DNA from: Plantago ovata
Taxonomy: Eukaryota; Streptophyta; Magnoliopsida; Lamiales; Plantaginaceae
Assembly: GCA_028274465.1 (NCBI GenBank)
Contig: CM051456.1
Location: 104,073,348-104,137,347 of the forward strand
DNA: 64,000 nt
Reading direction: 5' to 3'
Below, piece by piece: positions 37,240 through 48,386 of this stretch (position 1 is its first letter; each line of letters opens with the position of its first letter). The notes under the pieces were generated by a model, which had not been told where the DNA came from, ran no database searches, and saw only the letters and a list, made by a program, of their open reading frames with translations. A program made the translations under genes and the position numbers.

Positions 37240-38197
37240 TGTAAGCGTGAAGTTTTTCTTAGCAAGAGTTTGATACAAGAACAAGTAGAAATATAATACA
37301 GACAAAGTATATATATATATAACAATATACAAACAATTGAAATATCTTACAAAATATGATGTACTTGAATATTGATGCGGCCACGAAGTCGTTCCTTTGC
37401 ACACTTCAAGAACGAAACAAGTCACGTATGGATTACACCAATCTTCGATCTTCCAGTAGCATCCAAGAAGGTAATCAACAACAAGTAGTACACAAGGTGG
37501 CGAGTAGAGTCGATAGTTTGACTATCTCTCCTTAAGACAAGATTGCCCCGCTCGTGGTACTTACGGAATTATGGCAATAGTCTCCTAGGATAAAACTACT
37601 CTTAGACGACTAAGGAGCACCCCAATAGTCGAATCTGACGAACTTACTTTGAGTATGATTGAGAGCAAAAGAGAAAGCAAGTGAGAAGAGAAGTATCAAA
37701 TGCTTTTGGATGTGTTTTTGGAAATCAACCCTATTCCCATATTTATACTTCTCAAAGGCTTCCATGAAATGGTATGAAAACACTTCAAAAAGATGCAATG
37801 AATGGTTTGCAACCATTCAACCAATTGCCAAAAGGTGTGTAAATTTCGCTGCCAGACTTACAGGATAACAAAACATTTCATCAAAACAATTACCAAAGGA
37901 CGCGCTGGTCCAGTGGTAAGAACTGGCGTCTGTGAAGTGGCAGGTCTTGGGTTTGAGTCCCAACTGTCACTCCAACTGTATTCGAATGACTTAATTCATT
38001 TATGTATCGATCAACACACTATGTGCATTAATCACCTTTGACCACACGAGATTTTAGTGACTTAACGCTTAAGTGACATTCATTTTAACAAACGAAAATA
38101 CACGATCATGGAACTTTGTTTCCAACGTGTTGGGCGCCCATATGACCAATACTTCGAACGAATTCAAATCTCATTCGTTTCACTAAAATTCCCAACA
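37240..38197 (-). mobile_element. solo LTR-like element on the minus strand
   Basis: On the minus strand the segment starts TGTTGGGAATTTTAGTG, has a promoter-like AGTATAAATATGG about 450 bp in, and ends TTCACGCTTACA, with TG...CA ends. ATATC occurs at 37232-37236 and 38198-38202, but the left copy is three bases away from the canonical end, so the target duplication is only probable. No internal region is present. The family looks like Ty1/copia by its terminus. Confidence 0.6.
37900..37975 (+). other. tRNA-like segment with Pol III A and B boxes (possible SINE head)
   Basis: TGGTCCAGTGG fits the A box, and GGTTTGAGTCC is one base from the B-box consensus, about 45 bp downstream. The layout resembles a tRNA-derived SINE head, here lying antisense inside the solo LTR. 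I see no poly-A tail or target duplication, and it does not fold as a normal tRNA, so it is not called a tRNA gene. Confidence 0.45.
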
Positions 38198-38682
38198 ATA
38201 TCAGCTAGTTTATTTATCTAACTTATTATAAGTTAGATAGGTTTATTGAGCCAGCATGCATGCTAAATCTGTATTACCATCAAGATCAAGTACCTATAAC
38301 TCTGGGTTTGATAGTTTACAAGTTAGTTTTACAAAAATAAGTGTTCAAAAGATGTGTCCTGCGTATTTATTTAGTGATGGCTTAGGTTATGAGGTAGATA
38401 GACCATAAGTGCACCTAAACCTTCTGGAGAATTTTAATTATGTGACACAAGGTCTTATCTAAACGCGTCAGGTCAACTTCTGTGGAAGAGACTTTATGTT
38501 GCTCATGATGATTCAGTCATTCTTTATGCAAATTATATTGTGAATTAGGCACATATAAATATAGTGGTCTTTTTCTTAAAAAGTGTTAGTTAACAATAAA
38601 ATATATGTTCACACACCTTCACACACGTTTTCTGGTTAACACTCACATTTTGAACAAACCCCATTCATCACAAATGTTGTGT

Positions 38683-38696
38683 TTATATATATATAC
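38683..38696 (+). promoter_or_regulatory. TATA box upstream of the HAD gene
   Basis: TTATATATATATAC lies about 190 bp before the ATG at 38877. It is followed by CATCATCAATC, a plausible start region, and CT-rich leader sequence. A pyrimidine tract plus GCAG near 38851 suggests a short 5' UTR intron. Confidence 0.45.
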
Positions 38697-38876
38697 ATGG
38701 TATATGTTCCTTTCTGATCATCATCAATCATAGAGCAACTAAAAGCATATTTCTCTTCTTTGATTCAACAATTTTCTTTCTTTTTTTCTTTCTCTAAGTA
38801 GCTTCAAGTTCTAAGTAATATATATAGAAGTGATCGAGTTGATTTTTTGCAGAAGTGATATTAGTTTCTCATAACA

Positions 38877-40222
38877 ATGGAAGCTATCAGAAGGCCAAGT
38901 GATGCTAAATATGAATGTTTGCTCTTTGGTAAGTAATTTTACTGTATTATTTCGAGTATCAACTCACTTATCATGTCTCAGTTCAGCTATTTTATCAGTT
39001 AACTTATCGGTAAAAGAGAGCCGTTACGTACATGATCAGTTTGAGTTCTAATTTTCATTTCTCTTATTAGATATGGATGACACTTTGTATCCCTTAAGCT
39101 TGGGAATCAACTTTGCTTGCCGCAAAAACATAGAAGGTATGGGTATATATACCACATTTTAAATTTCAATTTTGATAAATCAATAATATAAAGTAGTTGT
39201 TCTGAGATATCTATTGAACTTTAATTTGTAGAATACATGCTTCATTACTTGGGCATTGAAGAAAGTGAAATCCCCAGAATGTGTTTGGAGTTGTACAAAG
39301 AACATGGAACAACAATGGCTGGGCTAAAGGTATCATGACATTCTATATGAAATTTAAGAACAAGTTTAAGAAGAACAATGAGAAACTTATGCTTGATTTT
39401 CTTCTTACAGGAGCTTGGATATGAATTCGACAACGATGAGTACCATGCTTATGTTCATGGAAGATTGCCGTATGAGTTGCTAAAACCTGATCCAGTGCTT
39501 CGCAAACTCCTACTCTCCATGCCCCAGAGGAAAATAGTACGTCGTATATTAAAGAAAAAATGATTATTTCGCTATATTGTTCTGCTCCGCATTCTAGTTC
39601 TAATATGAGAGAAATTATTGGTTTTCAGATATTCACAAATGCAGATGAAGCTCATGTAGATAAAGTCCTCAGCAAGACGGGGTTGGAAGATTGCTTCCAA
39701 GGTGTTATTTGCTTTGAAACTCTTAACCCTCCTCAAGATTCAGGTTTAAAGTCATCTCGAGTTCTTTGCAAGCCTTCCGTTGAAGCCATGGAAGCTGCTA
39801 TTCGCATAGCAGGCGTTGATCCAAACAAGGCAGTTAGTAACCAGGATTCATTATAAATATTTTAAAGATGGGTGCATCGCGAACTGCATAACTAAGAGCA
39901 TTTCCCTTTTCATTTTCGCAGATATTCTTTGATGACAGTGTGCGAAACATTGCCAGTGGAAAAGCAGCAGGGATTCACACCGTAATTGTAAGTCTAGAAA
40001 ACATACTAAACCTTGTGGTTATTATGGTGGAATGGAACTGGATTTCTAACCTACATGAATGTAACAATGCAGGTAGGAAGATCAACTCTGGTGCCAGGAG
40101 CAGACTATGCTTTAAACAGCATACACAATATTAGAGAAGCCATACCTGAAATATGGAGCGGCGAAGCAGGGTATTTGCAGCAGATAATCCAAACTTCTGC
40201 AGTAGAAGCTGTTCATGCTTAA
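38877..40222 (+). CDS. HAD-superfamily phosphatase, pyrimidine 5'-nucleotidase (SDT1-like) type
   Basis: Seven exons: 38877-38928, 39071-39136, 39232-39329, 39411-39536, 39629-39832, 39922-39987 and 40073-40222. All introns are GT-AG and the frame is kept, giving 253 residues. HAD motif I (DMDDTLYPL) holds the nucleophile Asp and the acid/base Asp. Motif II is FTNAD, motif III is the Lys in LCKPS, and motif IV is FFDDSVRNI. The cap domain lies between motifs I and II. The family splits phosphate from small metabolites, often pyrimidine nucleotides, in a Mg2+-dependent reaction, and is probably cytosolic (no targeting signal seen). Plant members are usually labelled 'C24B11.05-like'. The exact substrate cannot be read from sequence. 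The gene looks intact. Confidence 0.93.
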
Positions 40223-40348
40223 TAGGCCATTTGCTTGGAAATTTGATAAATCTTCTTAAATTTTCAAACTGTTACTTGTAAAGCTATCTACTGTAATGGC
40301 ATACTTCTGGTGTGCCTAATTCTCAAGGGCAATGTAATCCTTTGCATT

Positions 40349-40354
40349 AATAAA
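40349..40354 (+). terminator. poly-A signal of the HAD gene
   Basis: AATAAA lies 127 bp after the stop codon, in an A/T-rich 3' end. The same region is retained in the degenerate copy near 63550. Confidence 0.5.
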
Positions 40355-40495
40355 TCACAATAAGTAACTTGTTCTGTACTCCGTTCCAATGAAGAACTAA
40401 AAAAAAAAATTCTGATGTCCTAGTAACTTGTTCATACATATTTTCTGCGGAGTATGTCTGTCTTATTAGTCATGATTTTCCTAAACAATAGTACA

Positions 40496-41302
40496 TGTTA
40501 ATGTTGGATTATGTCCGGTTCGCGGTACGAACTAAGGGACGACTCATCTCGACGTCTAGGTACACATGTCCGACATATAAGGGCGTGTCCGACAAAGAGA
40601 TTACTACTCGGAACATAGGTCCGACATACTGCGCGAGAAGTATGTCTCCAAGGAACATGGGCGAAAGTTCAGGGTCCGATACCTCAAGTGTAATATGTCC
40701 GTCACGTAGCTTGGTATCGGACACGTTACGCGAGACATTATCGAGTCGGCCATCTTGAAAGTTTCACATAGCTCATTTGTAGTATGTATGACCACGAGAT
40801 CTCGGACGATATATCGGATATGATCTCGGACCCCGGTCCCTGTATCGGGCACCTTGTCGGACGCTAGAACAGGACAAAATCCTGGAACGTTCCTAAGAGC
40901 GTGAAATTACCTACTTGACCCTGGAGAAACCCTAATTTGGTACGTGGGCCAGGCCCATTAAGCCAGATAATGGGCTTTTAGCCTTGAGATTCAATCACAG
41001 CCGTACACTTGGCGCAATCCCAGGAGTCCTATCACTATTTGGGAAACACTATAAATAATGGACATCATTCAGCTCAAAGGGTAATCAATTTTCTACCCTA
41101 CTTATATTATACACACTAGAGTGGCTTTCAACCCTCTAACCGTAAAGTCGATTATCCGGTTTGATCACTAGACAAACCGGAAAACCATTACTAACCTCCC
41201 CCTCAAGTTTTTCCCAGGACTTCACTCGAAATGGAAGGAGGCTAAAGTCAAGAGGAACGCATTTGAACGTATTAGAAGGACTTAATAATTTACCCATCAA
41301 CA
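40496..41302 (+). repeat. 5' LTR of the Tat element
   Basis: This is 807 bp, from TGTTAATG to CATCAACA. About ten TCCGA/TCGGA pentamers cluster between 40568 and 40863. ACTATAAATAATGG near 41049 is the likely TATA box. Small frames on both strands recur in the other LTR and are not genes. Confidence 0.93.
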
Positions 41303-41304
41303 TT

Positions 41305-41320
41305 TGGCGCCGTCTGTGGG
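41305..41320 (+). promoter_or_regulatory. primer binding site of the Tat element
   Basis: TGGCGCCGTCTGTGGG lies two bases after the LTR. This sequence is the usual primer site of many Tat-group elements. Confidence 0.8.
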
Positions 41321-41367
41321 AATCTGAACGAAAGGTTACCCTGTCCTACTAGCAAGAGTCCTACGAA

Positions 41368-42948
41368 ATGGTTAATAGGAAGAGTACTAGAATTGCTCAA
41401 GCGGCAAGGAACCCTCAATCCACCCGTCCTCGGGGCCGTCCCCCATTAGGAGGAAGGGGAGGAGGAAGGGGAACCGCAGCTGCAAGGACACATAGAAATG
41501 ATAATGTTGATATGGAGATGCAAGATGGAGCAAGTGCAAGCGTAACCGAGAGGAATGAGGGTTCAGGTAATCACAACCCGAATGCAATCCCCGCTGGGAG
41601 TGGATTTGGAGCCCTACGAGTTCATTCTCAACCAGCTCCCGTAGTATTGCCACCACAACCACCACAACCCATTGCCCCTCTTCAGCCACTACAACCCGTT
41701 GTTCCTCAAGATCCTGCTGCGCTACAATTCACCTTGCCCAATGGACAAGTCGTGAGACCGAGGGACTACGGTATGGGAGAAGAACAATTTGGGTTGCTCC
41801 TCTTAACAATCCAAGGATGTTTTGCACCAAATGATGTCACAAGGATACAACAACAAGTAGTCCAGCAGCAAGCACAAGTAAGAGCAAGTCAGGTGGTGCA
41901 ACCTAGAGAGGATGGGGCAGAATCCCGAGCTAATTCAAGACCTGTACAAGATCGAATTGGACCCCCTCGAGTTCAATCGCGAATAGGACCACAAGGTGCC
42001 CCAGATGATTTGAGAGAGATAATAGACCGGAGGGTCAGAGCATCCCAGGCGCAAGGAAATGAAAATATCCCTCAAACGCAAGTGGTTCAAACTCAAGTGG
42101 TAGCACAAACTCAGATGTTACCACAAACTCAGATGGTAACTCAGAATCAAATCCCCTTGAACCAAATGGTTACACAAACCTTGCCTGAAACCCGAATGGA
42201 GAACCAAGTTGGAGGTCCAGTGGTACTCCCTACTCTGGTGGGGAGCGATCCGCCTCCGACAGCGGGACTCACTTTGGGAGAACTGAGGGCTCAAGAAGCT
42301 GAACTTAAGGCACGAATAGGGGCTTTGAGAGCATCGGTGAAAGAAAAAGAGCAAGAGATAGACCAAGAGCCTAGTGCCTTATGTGAAGAGATCAGGAACC
42401 ATCGAGTTAACACTGAAAGAGGATTCCCCACTCTTGATACCTATGATGGAACTACATGCCCAACCAATTACTTGATTAAGTTTGGAACCAAAATGGATGC
42501 ATACGGGCATGACTCTAGGACCAAAGCATTAATCTTTCCCGCTACTCTTTCGGGAGATGCAATGGTGTGGTGGACAGGTTTGGAGAATGGTTCTATCTAG
42601 AACTATAAACAACTCACCCAGGAGTTCACCAAAAGGTTTGAGAAGGCAATTAGAAGAAGGAGAGGGGTGAAGTACTTAGCAGAGATAGTACAGAAGCCGA
42701 AAGAGGACTTGAGAACCTTTTTGGATAGATTCCACGAGGCTTGTTGTCAGGTGGAAGAGCACACCATAAAAGAGAGAAAGGAATACCTATATGGAAATAC
42801 CTCCAATGAGGAATTCAGAAAACAACTTTCCTATTCTCGGACAGAGAATTACAAAGAGCTCGAACAATTTTGCCAAGACTTTTTGAGAGCGGAAGAATTT
42901 CAAAAAACGGTTCAGGTGAGAGCAAATTTCTCTTCTAGGGAAAAATAA
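41368..42948 (+). pseudogene. Tat-element gag (retrotrans_gag), broken
   Basis: An Arg/Gly-rich basic start (RPRGRPPLGGRGGGRG) is followed by a long Gln-rich region with repeats of QTQV/QTQM. A coiled-coil-like stretch precedes the retrotrans_gag core (GFPTLDTYDG, LSGDAMVWWTGL, KEDLRTFLDRFHEAC). It is interrupted once, near the middle of the core. A gag-end zinc region (CKFHKGKGHTTEECFTL) lies at the start of the next frame. Confidence 0.8.
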
Positions 42949-43038
42949 AAGGATTACCAGAAGGGGGAAAGAGACAATCAAAAACAAGCTCAGAATCACA
43001 ACCAGTCAAAGGGAAAGAAACCCGAGCAGAGACACAAT

Positions 43039-46000
43039 TTGCTCAAAGGGAGTATCCAGAGAAATGAGTTCAGAGATCAGAAATCCCCTCCAAGAGGAGG
43101 ACCACCTAAGAGGTACGACACATATACTGATCTTAATAGGCCAAGATCCGACATCTTGCATACTATTATGACCAGGAATATTGATGTTGAATGGCCTCCT
43201 CCCATCCAAGAGACAAGGAGAAACAAGAACTCTGACAAGTTTTGCAAGTTCCACAAAGGGAAAGGTCACACCACGGAAGAGTGCTTCACTCTCAAGACCG
43301 AAATAGAGACCTTAGTTCGTAGGGGACAACTTGCAAACTATGTGGCGAAAGATGAACCCTCTAGACATGAGAGAACAGAAGCGAAAAGAGGAGAGGCCTC
43401 CCTACCTCCTCCACCTCCCACCCAAGGAGGATGGAAAGAACAAGAAGATCACGACCAGGACTTTGAGAACTTGCCAGTGAATGGTAGAATTTTCGCCCTC
43501 ACCATAGCAGGAGGACCAGCTGGAGGGGACTCAAGGAGTGCGAGGGACAAAACCGCCAGGGACCTCCTAGAGTACAACTCTAAGTATGGAGAAATCGCTT
43601 CCCCTGGATCAAACATCATATCCTTTGATGACAGTGAACTGCCACCGAGGAGTGCCGAAATGGGGGGAATCCATGACCCATGTGTCCCTTTGGTTGTCGC
43701 GTTAGACATTGCAAAGTTCACCATTGGACGAGTTCTAGTAGATACAGGAAGTTCCGCCAACTTGATATTCACTGGAACTTTGAAGAGGATGGGGATAGAC
43801 CCCCGGAAGGAAGGAATTAGAGAAGTTGCAAGTGCGCTCGTAGGATTTGGAGGACAACCAATCATTCCGATGGGAAGCATAACCTTGCAAGTATCGATGG
43901 GAAAGAACCCCCAGAGGATCACCAAGGATGTTCCTTTTGTGGTAGTTGACATACCTTTCGATTATTTCGTGGTGTTAGGGAGACCAGCTTTGTCTCAGTT
44001 CAAAGCGGTAGTGTCAACTGTTCATAATAGAATGAAGTTTCCTACAAAAAGAAGAGTCGGTCAAGAGGTAGGAAATATTCAAGAGGCTTGGGCATGCTAC
44101 AGTCTCTCAGCCAAGGCTGTCTCAAGTCCCCATACCAGGATAGAAGATGCTAATGGGATTGGTCGACCTATGGATACTTTCTTTTCAGTCCGTCACTCGA
44201 AAAGAAAATCCAAAAAGCCAATCCCCATTCAAAGGAGGAGGAGAGCCTTACAAAGAAAAGCAAATGAACAATTAGTAGGGGAAGTCAAAGAACTGGAGGA
44301 CTACAAAGTCATGCCACCGATCCCTACTACTTCCAAAAAGAAGAAATTTTTCGAAGAAAATAAGATAGAAGCGAAAGAAACTCTGAAAGAGATTCAGGTG
44401 GTAGAAGGGAGTACCGAAAAAGTTACCAAGATTGGTACTGAAATGACCTTGGAAGTGGAGATGAAACTCATTGAGTGCCTCAAGAGGAACAATGATATCT
44501 TTGCATGGAGTACTGAAGATCTCAAAGGAATTGATCCAAGGGTCGCTGTTCACCGTCTGAACGTTGATCCATCAATTACTCATATTCGGGAGAAACGAAG
44601 AGACTTCAGTGCGGAGGACAATGCCATCATCGAAGCAGAAGTACAAAGGTTGCTTAAGGCTGGACATATTAGGGAAGTAAGATACTCTGATTGGGTCTGC
44701 AATGTAGTGTTAGTGGAGAAGGGACCTGGCAAATGGAGGATGTGCAACAATTTCACAAAACTCAACAAGTATTGCCCGAAGGACCCCTATCCGCTCCCCC
44801 GAATAGACCAGCTAGTCGATTCCACTGCTGGATGTGCCCTCTTAAGTTTCATGGACGCGTACCAAGGCTTCTATCAGGTCAAGATGGCCAAAGAGGATGT
44901 ACCCAAGACCGCCTTCTTCGCTAATGGCAATGTATACTGCTTCAACGTGATGCCATTCGGTCTAAAAAATGCGGGAGCAACCTACCAAAGATTGGTAAAC
45001 AAGATGTTCAAGGAAGAGCTGGGAAGGACGATGGAAGTTTATGTGGATGACATGTTGGTAAAAAGCAAGACGGAGGATCAACACATTGCTCACCTGGACA
45101 GATGTTTCTCCATCTTAAGGAAATATGGCATGAAATTAAATCCAGCTAAGTGCACATTTGGAGTCAAAGGAGGAAAGTTTTTGGGTTACATGGTAACTGA
45201 GAGGGGGATTGAAGCAAACCCGGAAAAAATCAAAGCCATACTTGACCTTCCGCAGCCAAAGACGCTCAACGAGGTGCAACAATTGGTTGGAAAGTCAATT
45301 TCCTTAAGCCGTTTCATCTCAAGATCGGCCGAGAAAAATTTGCCTTTCTTCAAAGTCCTGAGGAAGAATAATCAGTTTGAATGGACAAAGGAATGTGAAG
45401 AGGCTTTCGAGAAACTGAAACAGTACTTGTTGTCGCCATCTTTGTTATCCAAGCCGGTCGACGGAGAACCATTATATCTCTACCTGGCGACCATTCCAGA
45501 GGCGATAAGTTCCGTCTTGGTAAGGATCCAAGGGAATGATCACATGCCAATCTATTATTTGAGCAAGGCACTTACGGGGGCAGAGACGAGATATATGGAC
45601 ATGGAGAGATTGGCCTTTGCCTTGGTGTACACAGCGAGGAGACTTAAACCATATTTTGGGTCTCACAAGGTGGTGGTACTCACTAGCCAACCTCTCAAAC
45701 AAGTGCTGGGGAGACCGGAGTTGTCAGGAAGGCTAGCCAGATGGGCAATCGAGCTCAGTGAATTTGAGATTGATTATCAGGCTCCGTCAGCCAAAAAAGC
45801 CCAGGTCATAGCCGACTTCCTAGTAGAGTACCCAAGGAAGGAATCAGTGGAAGAAGAGCCAGGAGAGTCATCAAAGGCAAACACGCTGGTAATAGAAGAC
45901 CAAGACTCTCTAGTTAGTCAGCGTTTCAAGGACTTGGAGTTTGCCCTGAAAGCCTTTCAAGAGGCGACAAGGAAAACACCAGAGGAGGATATAGAAGCAA

Positions 46001-47862
46001 ACACTCTTCAAAGACCGGAAAAAGCGCAAAGGAGAGAAGAAACACTCTCAAGAGAGATGATCTTACATGCTGAGGAGGTCCTAAAGGAAAAGGAGACCGT
46101 CTCTCCTGAACCTAAGGAACCCTCCAACCAAGAAGAGATTTGGATATTGGAAGTAGATGGTTCATCATCAGGAACAAATGGAGGGATAGGGATTTACATC
46201 CGAAGTCCCGGAGGAGCTGAACTTGAGTATGCTGTTACTTTGGGGTTTAGCGTCTCTAACAACGAGGCTGAGTACGAAGCTATCCTTATAGGACTACGAA
46301 TGGCGAAGGCCCTGCGAGTGAAAAAGATCAAAGTTTTCACCGACTCTCAGCTAGCAGAGAAGCAGATTTCTGGAAAATGGAGTACGAAGAAAGATGTGCT
46401 ATCCATTTACAAGTCTAAGGTCCAAGAGGAAATGACAAAGTTTGAGAAATGTGAGATTGAGAAATTCTCAAGAGACCTCAACGGAAGAGCAGACGCTTTG
46501 TCGAAATATGCCTCCGCTTCGGGGGGAATAGACACAAGGCACGTTATCTTGATGAGAGTCGAGGCTTCATCCGTCATGAACCAAGGACTCAAAACTCTTC
46601 CAATCTTTGCTATCTCAACAACTCCGGGAACCAGTTGGATGCACCCATTGACAGAATATCTCCTGAAAGGGAACCTTCCACAAGATCGGAGTGAAGCAAG
46701 GAGGCTAAAAGCCAGATCATTGAAATACTTTGTCCAAGGGGATTACTTGTATAAATGGTCCTTCAAGGGGGCACACTTGAGATGTGCAAATGAGGAAGAA
46801 GCAAAAGCAATCTTGGATGAAGTGCACAGAGGAAGTTGTGGAAACCATTCAGGAGGAAGGGCATTGGGCCAGAAAATTTATCGCCAAGGATACTATTGGC
46901 CGAGCTTGAGAGGGGATGCGACGTCCTACGCAAAGAAATGCGAAGATTGTCAATACTTCGCCAGAACCTCTCACGCCCCGGCAAGACCACTCATCCCAGC
47001 CACGATCACTTGCCCTTTCGATCAGTGGGGAATTGATATAGTAGGACCTTTTCCGAAGGGATCAGGCCAGAAGAAATTCATAATAGTGGCTGTGGAATAT
47101 TTTAGCAAGTGGGCAGAAGCTGAAGCAGTGGCAACAATCTCTGAGAACAAAGTCATGGATTTTGTATGGAAAAATATTGTCTGCCGCTTTGGATTGCCAA
47201 GGATCTTAGTCTCTGATAATGGCGCACAATTTTCTAGAGCCAAGTTCAAAGCATGGTGCGAGACCATGAAGATTGAGAGGAGATTCACTTCGGTAGGATA
47301 CCCGCAAGCCAACGGACAAACCGAAGCCGTCAATAAGACACTTGTGGATCTCTTAAAGAGGAGGTTTGAGGCATGCCAGGGAGATTGGGTAGACGAATTG
47401 GATGGAGTTCTATGGGCTTATAGAACCACCTCAAAAGTTGCTACAAGGGAGACTCCTTTCTCACTGGTGTACGGTTCTGAGGCTGTGATACCGGCCGAAA
47501 TCGCTGTAGAGACCATAAGGATCCAGGGATACAGTCCGGGGGACAATCACGAGGCAAGAATGTATGACTTGGAAACATTGGAGGAATCAAGAACCACTGC
47601 ATTGGCAAACATTCTGAGATACCAAGCGTTGATTGCAAAATCCTACAATAAGGGCGTAAAGGGGAAAGACTTCCAGGTAGGAGATCTAGTCCTGAGGAAG
47701 GCAGAGATACTGGAAAACGTTGGAAAGGTACACCGTAAATGGGAGGGACCATACAAGATTGTGAAAGCATACTCCAACGGCAGTTATCGCCTCAAGGACT
47801 CAGAAGGAAGGGAGTTGAAAAACACGTGGAACGCTGTCAACCTGCAGAAGTTCTATGCTTAG
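43039..47862 (+). CDS. Tat-element pol polyprotein (PR-RT-RH-aRH-INT)
   Basis: This is one open frame of 1,607 residues. A zinc region comes early (CKFHKGKGHTTEEC). The protease active site is VDTGSSANLIF at about residue 234. RT has SFMDAYQGFYQV, MPFGLKNAGATYQR and the catalytic YVDDMLV at about 668. The first RNase H has YYLSKALTGAETRY. A second, archaeal-type RNase H starts at about 1034 (LEVDGSSSGTNGG, SNNEAEYEAI, FTDSQL). The integrase zinc finger and core follow (GNHSGGRALGQ, CEDCQ, GIDIVGPF, LVSDNGAQF, ANGQTEAVNKTL), and it ends in a GDLVLRKAE and KWEGPYKI tail. The double RNase H is the known mark of the Tat lineage. The frame looks whole. Confidence 0.93.
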   Translation: MLKGSIQRNEFRDQKSPPRGGPPKRYDTYTDLNRPRSDILHTIMTRNIDVEWPPPIQETRRNKNSDKFCKFHKGKGHTTEECFTLKTEIETLVRRGQLANYVAKDEPSRHERTEAKRGEASLPPPPPTQGGWKEQEDHDQDFENLPVNGRIFALTIAGGPAGGDSRSARDKTARDLLEYNSKYGEIASPGSNIISFDDSELPPRSAEMGGIHDPCVPLVVALDIAKFTIGRVLVDTGSSANLIFTGTLKRMGIDPRKEGIREVASALVGFGGQPIIPMGSITLQVSMGKNPQRITKDVPFVVVDIPFDYFVVLGRPALSQFKAVVSTVHNRMKFPTKRRVGQEVGNIQEAWACYSLSAKAVSSPHTRIEDANGIGRPMDTFFSVRHSKRKSKKPIPIQRRRRALQRKANEQLVGEVKELEDYKVMPPIPTTSKKKKFFEENKIEAKETLKEIQVVEGSTEKVTKIGTEMTLEVEMKLIECLKRNNDIFAWSTEDLKGIDPRVAVHRLNVDPSITHIREKRRDFSAEDNAIIEAEVQRLLKAGHIREVRYSDWVCNVVLVEKGPGKWRMCNNFTKLNKYCPKDPYPLPRIDQLVDSTAGCALLSFMDAYQGFYQVKMAKEDVPKTAFFANGNVYCFNVMPFGLKNAGATYQRLVNKMFKEELGRTMEVYVDDMLVKSKTEDQHIAHLDRCFSILRKYGMKLNPAKCTFGVKGGKFLGYMVTERGIEANPEKIKAILDLPQPKTLNEVQQLVGKSISLSRFISRSAEKNLPFFKVLRKNNQFEWTKECEEAFEKLKQYLLSPSLLSKPVDGEPLYLYLATIPEAISSVLVRIQGNDHMPIYYLSKALTGAETRYMDMERLAFALVYTARRLKPYFGSHKVVVLTSQPLKQVLGRPELSGRLARWAIELSEFEIDYQAPSAKKAQVIADFLVEYPRKESVEEEPGESSKANTLVIEDQDSLVSQRFKDLEFALKAFQEATRKTPEEDIEANTLQRPEKAQRREETLSREMILHAEEVLKEKETVSPEPKEPSNQEEIWILEVDGSSSGTNGGIGIYIRSPGGAELEYAVTLGFSVSNNEAEYEAILIGLRMAKALRVKKIKVFTDSQLAEKQISGKWSTKKDVLSIYKSKVQEEMTKFEKCEIEKFSRDLNGRADALSKYASASGGIDTRHVILMRVEASSVMNQGLKTLPIFAISTTPGTSWMHPLTEYLLKGNLPQDRSEARRLKARSLKYFVQGDYLYKWSFKGAHLRCANEEEAKAILDEVHRGSCGNHSGGRALGQKIYRQGYYWPSLRGDATSYAKKCEDCQYFARTSHAPARPLIPATITCPFDQWGIDIVGPFPKGSGQKKFIIVAVEYFSKWAEAEAVATISENKVMDFVWKNIVCRFGLPRILVSDNGAQFSRAKFKAWCETMKIERRFTSVGYPQANGQTEAVNKTLVDLLKRRFEACQGDWVDELDGVLWAYRTTSKVATRETPFSLVYGSEAVIPAEIAVETIRIQGYSPGDNHEARMYDLETLEESRTTALANILRYQALIAKSYNKGVKGKDFQVGDLVLRKAEILENVGKVHRKWEGPYKIVKAYSNGSYRLKDSEGRELKNTWNAVNLQKFYA

Positions 47863-48386
47863 AAGGAGGAAGGACTCAATCCGCTTTTACTTGTTTTATT
47901 CAGTTTATTTTGTTTAAAGAACTTATCTTGTTTGAGAACTTTTATCTTGTCTGTAATCGGCTATAAGGCCTACTATCGTACTTATATTCAAATTTCCGTC
48001 AAATTGGTACAATGAAGCTTGTTAAGGTTTCTTCTAGGATAGCATAAGTCTCGTATGATCTACTTTATTCTGATAAGACTCAACAAACCGCTAAAGTTGG
48101 AGAGGATTAAAGAATTCGAGAAAGGATAGAACGCTCAGAGTCTGAAACGGCATGCAAAACCCGGAGACAAGAGTTCGAAGTCGAGAAAAAGTTGAAAAAC
48201 TCAAAGTTCTCAACTTTTTATTCCAAGAAACAAACATCTCGGAGGATCTCGGAAAATTAAAAAGTTCGGTCTCGGACCTGAAGAGTCCGAGTACGAAAAC
48301 TTGTGAATCACCGGCTCAAAAAGAAGAGCACGTGAACTGTCCGATACACTTCCGAGAGATTTCCGCAGATAAGCAAGTTATTGACA
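47863..48386. other. non-coding segment of the Tat element 3' of pol
   Basis: The segment is rich in TCCGAG/CTCGGA motifs. The short frame at 48152-48475 is Ser/Lys-rich without a known domain and runs into the hairpin array, so I do not call it a gene. Confidence 0.5.

Noticed and set aside
37900-37975. A tRNA gene.
   Set aside because: A and B boxes are present but acceptor and anticodon stems do not form and the spacing is unusual. At most a SINE head.
38877-40222. Separate short genes at 39378-39563, 39560-39856 and 39940-40222.
   Set aside because: They are exons and intron read-through of one HAD gene; clean GT-AG joins give a full-length protein with all four HAD motifs.
40495-40852. 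Paired small frames on both strands that recur at 53070-53460.
   Set aside because: They lie in the LTRs of the Tat element and recur only because the LTRs are identical.
41387-42366. Antisense frames across gag, and similar frames across pol.
   Set aside because: They are shadows of the sense coding sequence, with no conserved motifs, unlike the antisense gene at 49-52 kb.
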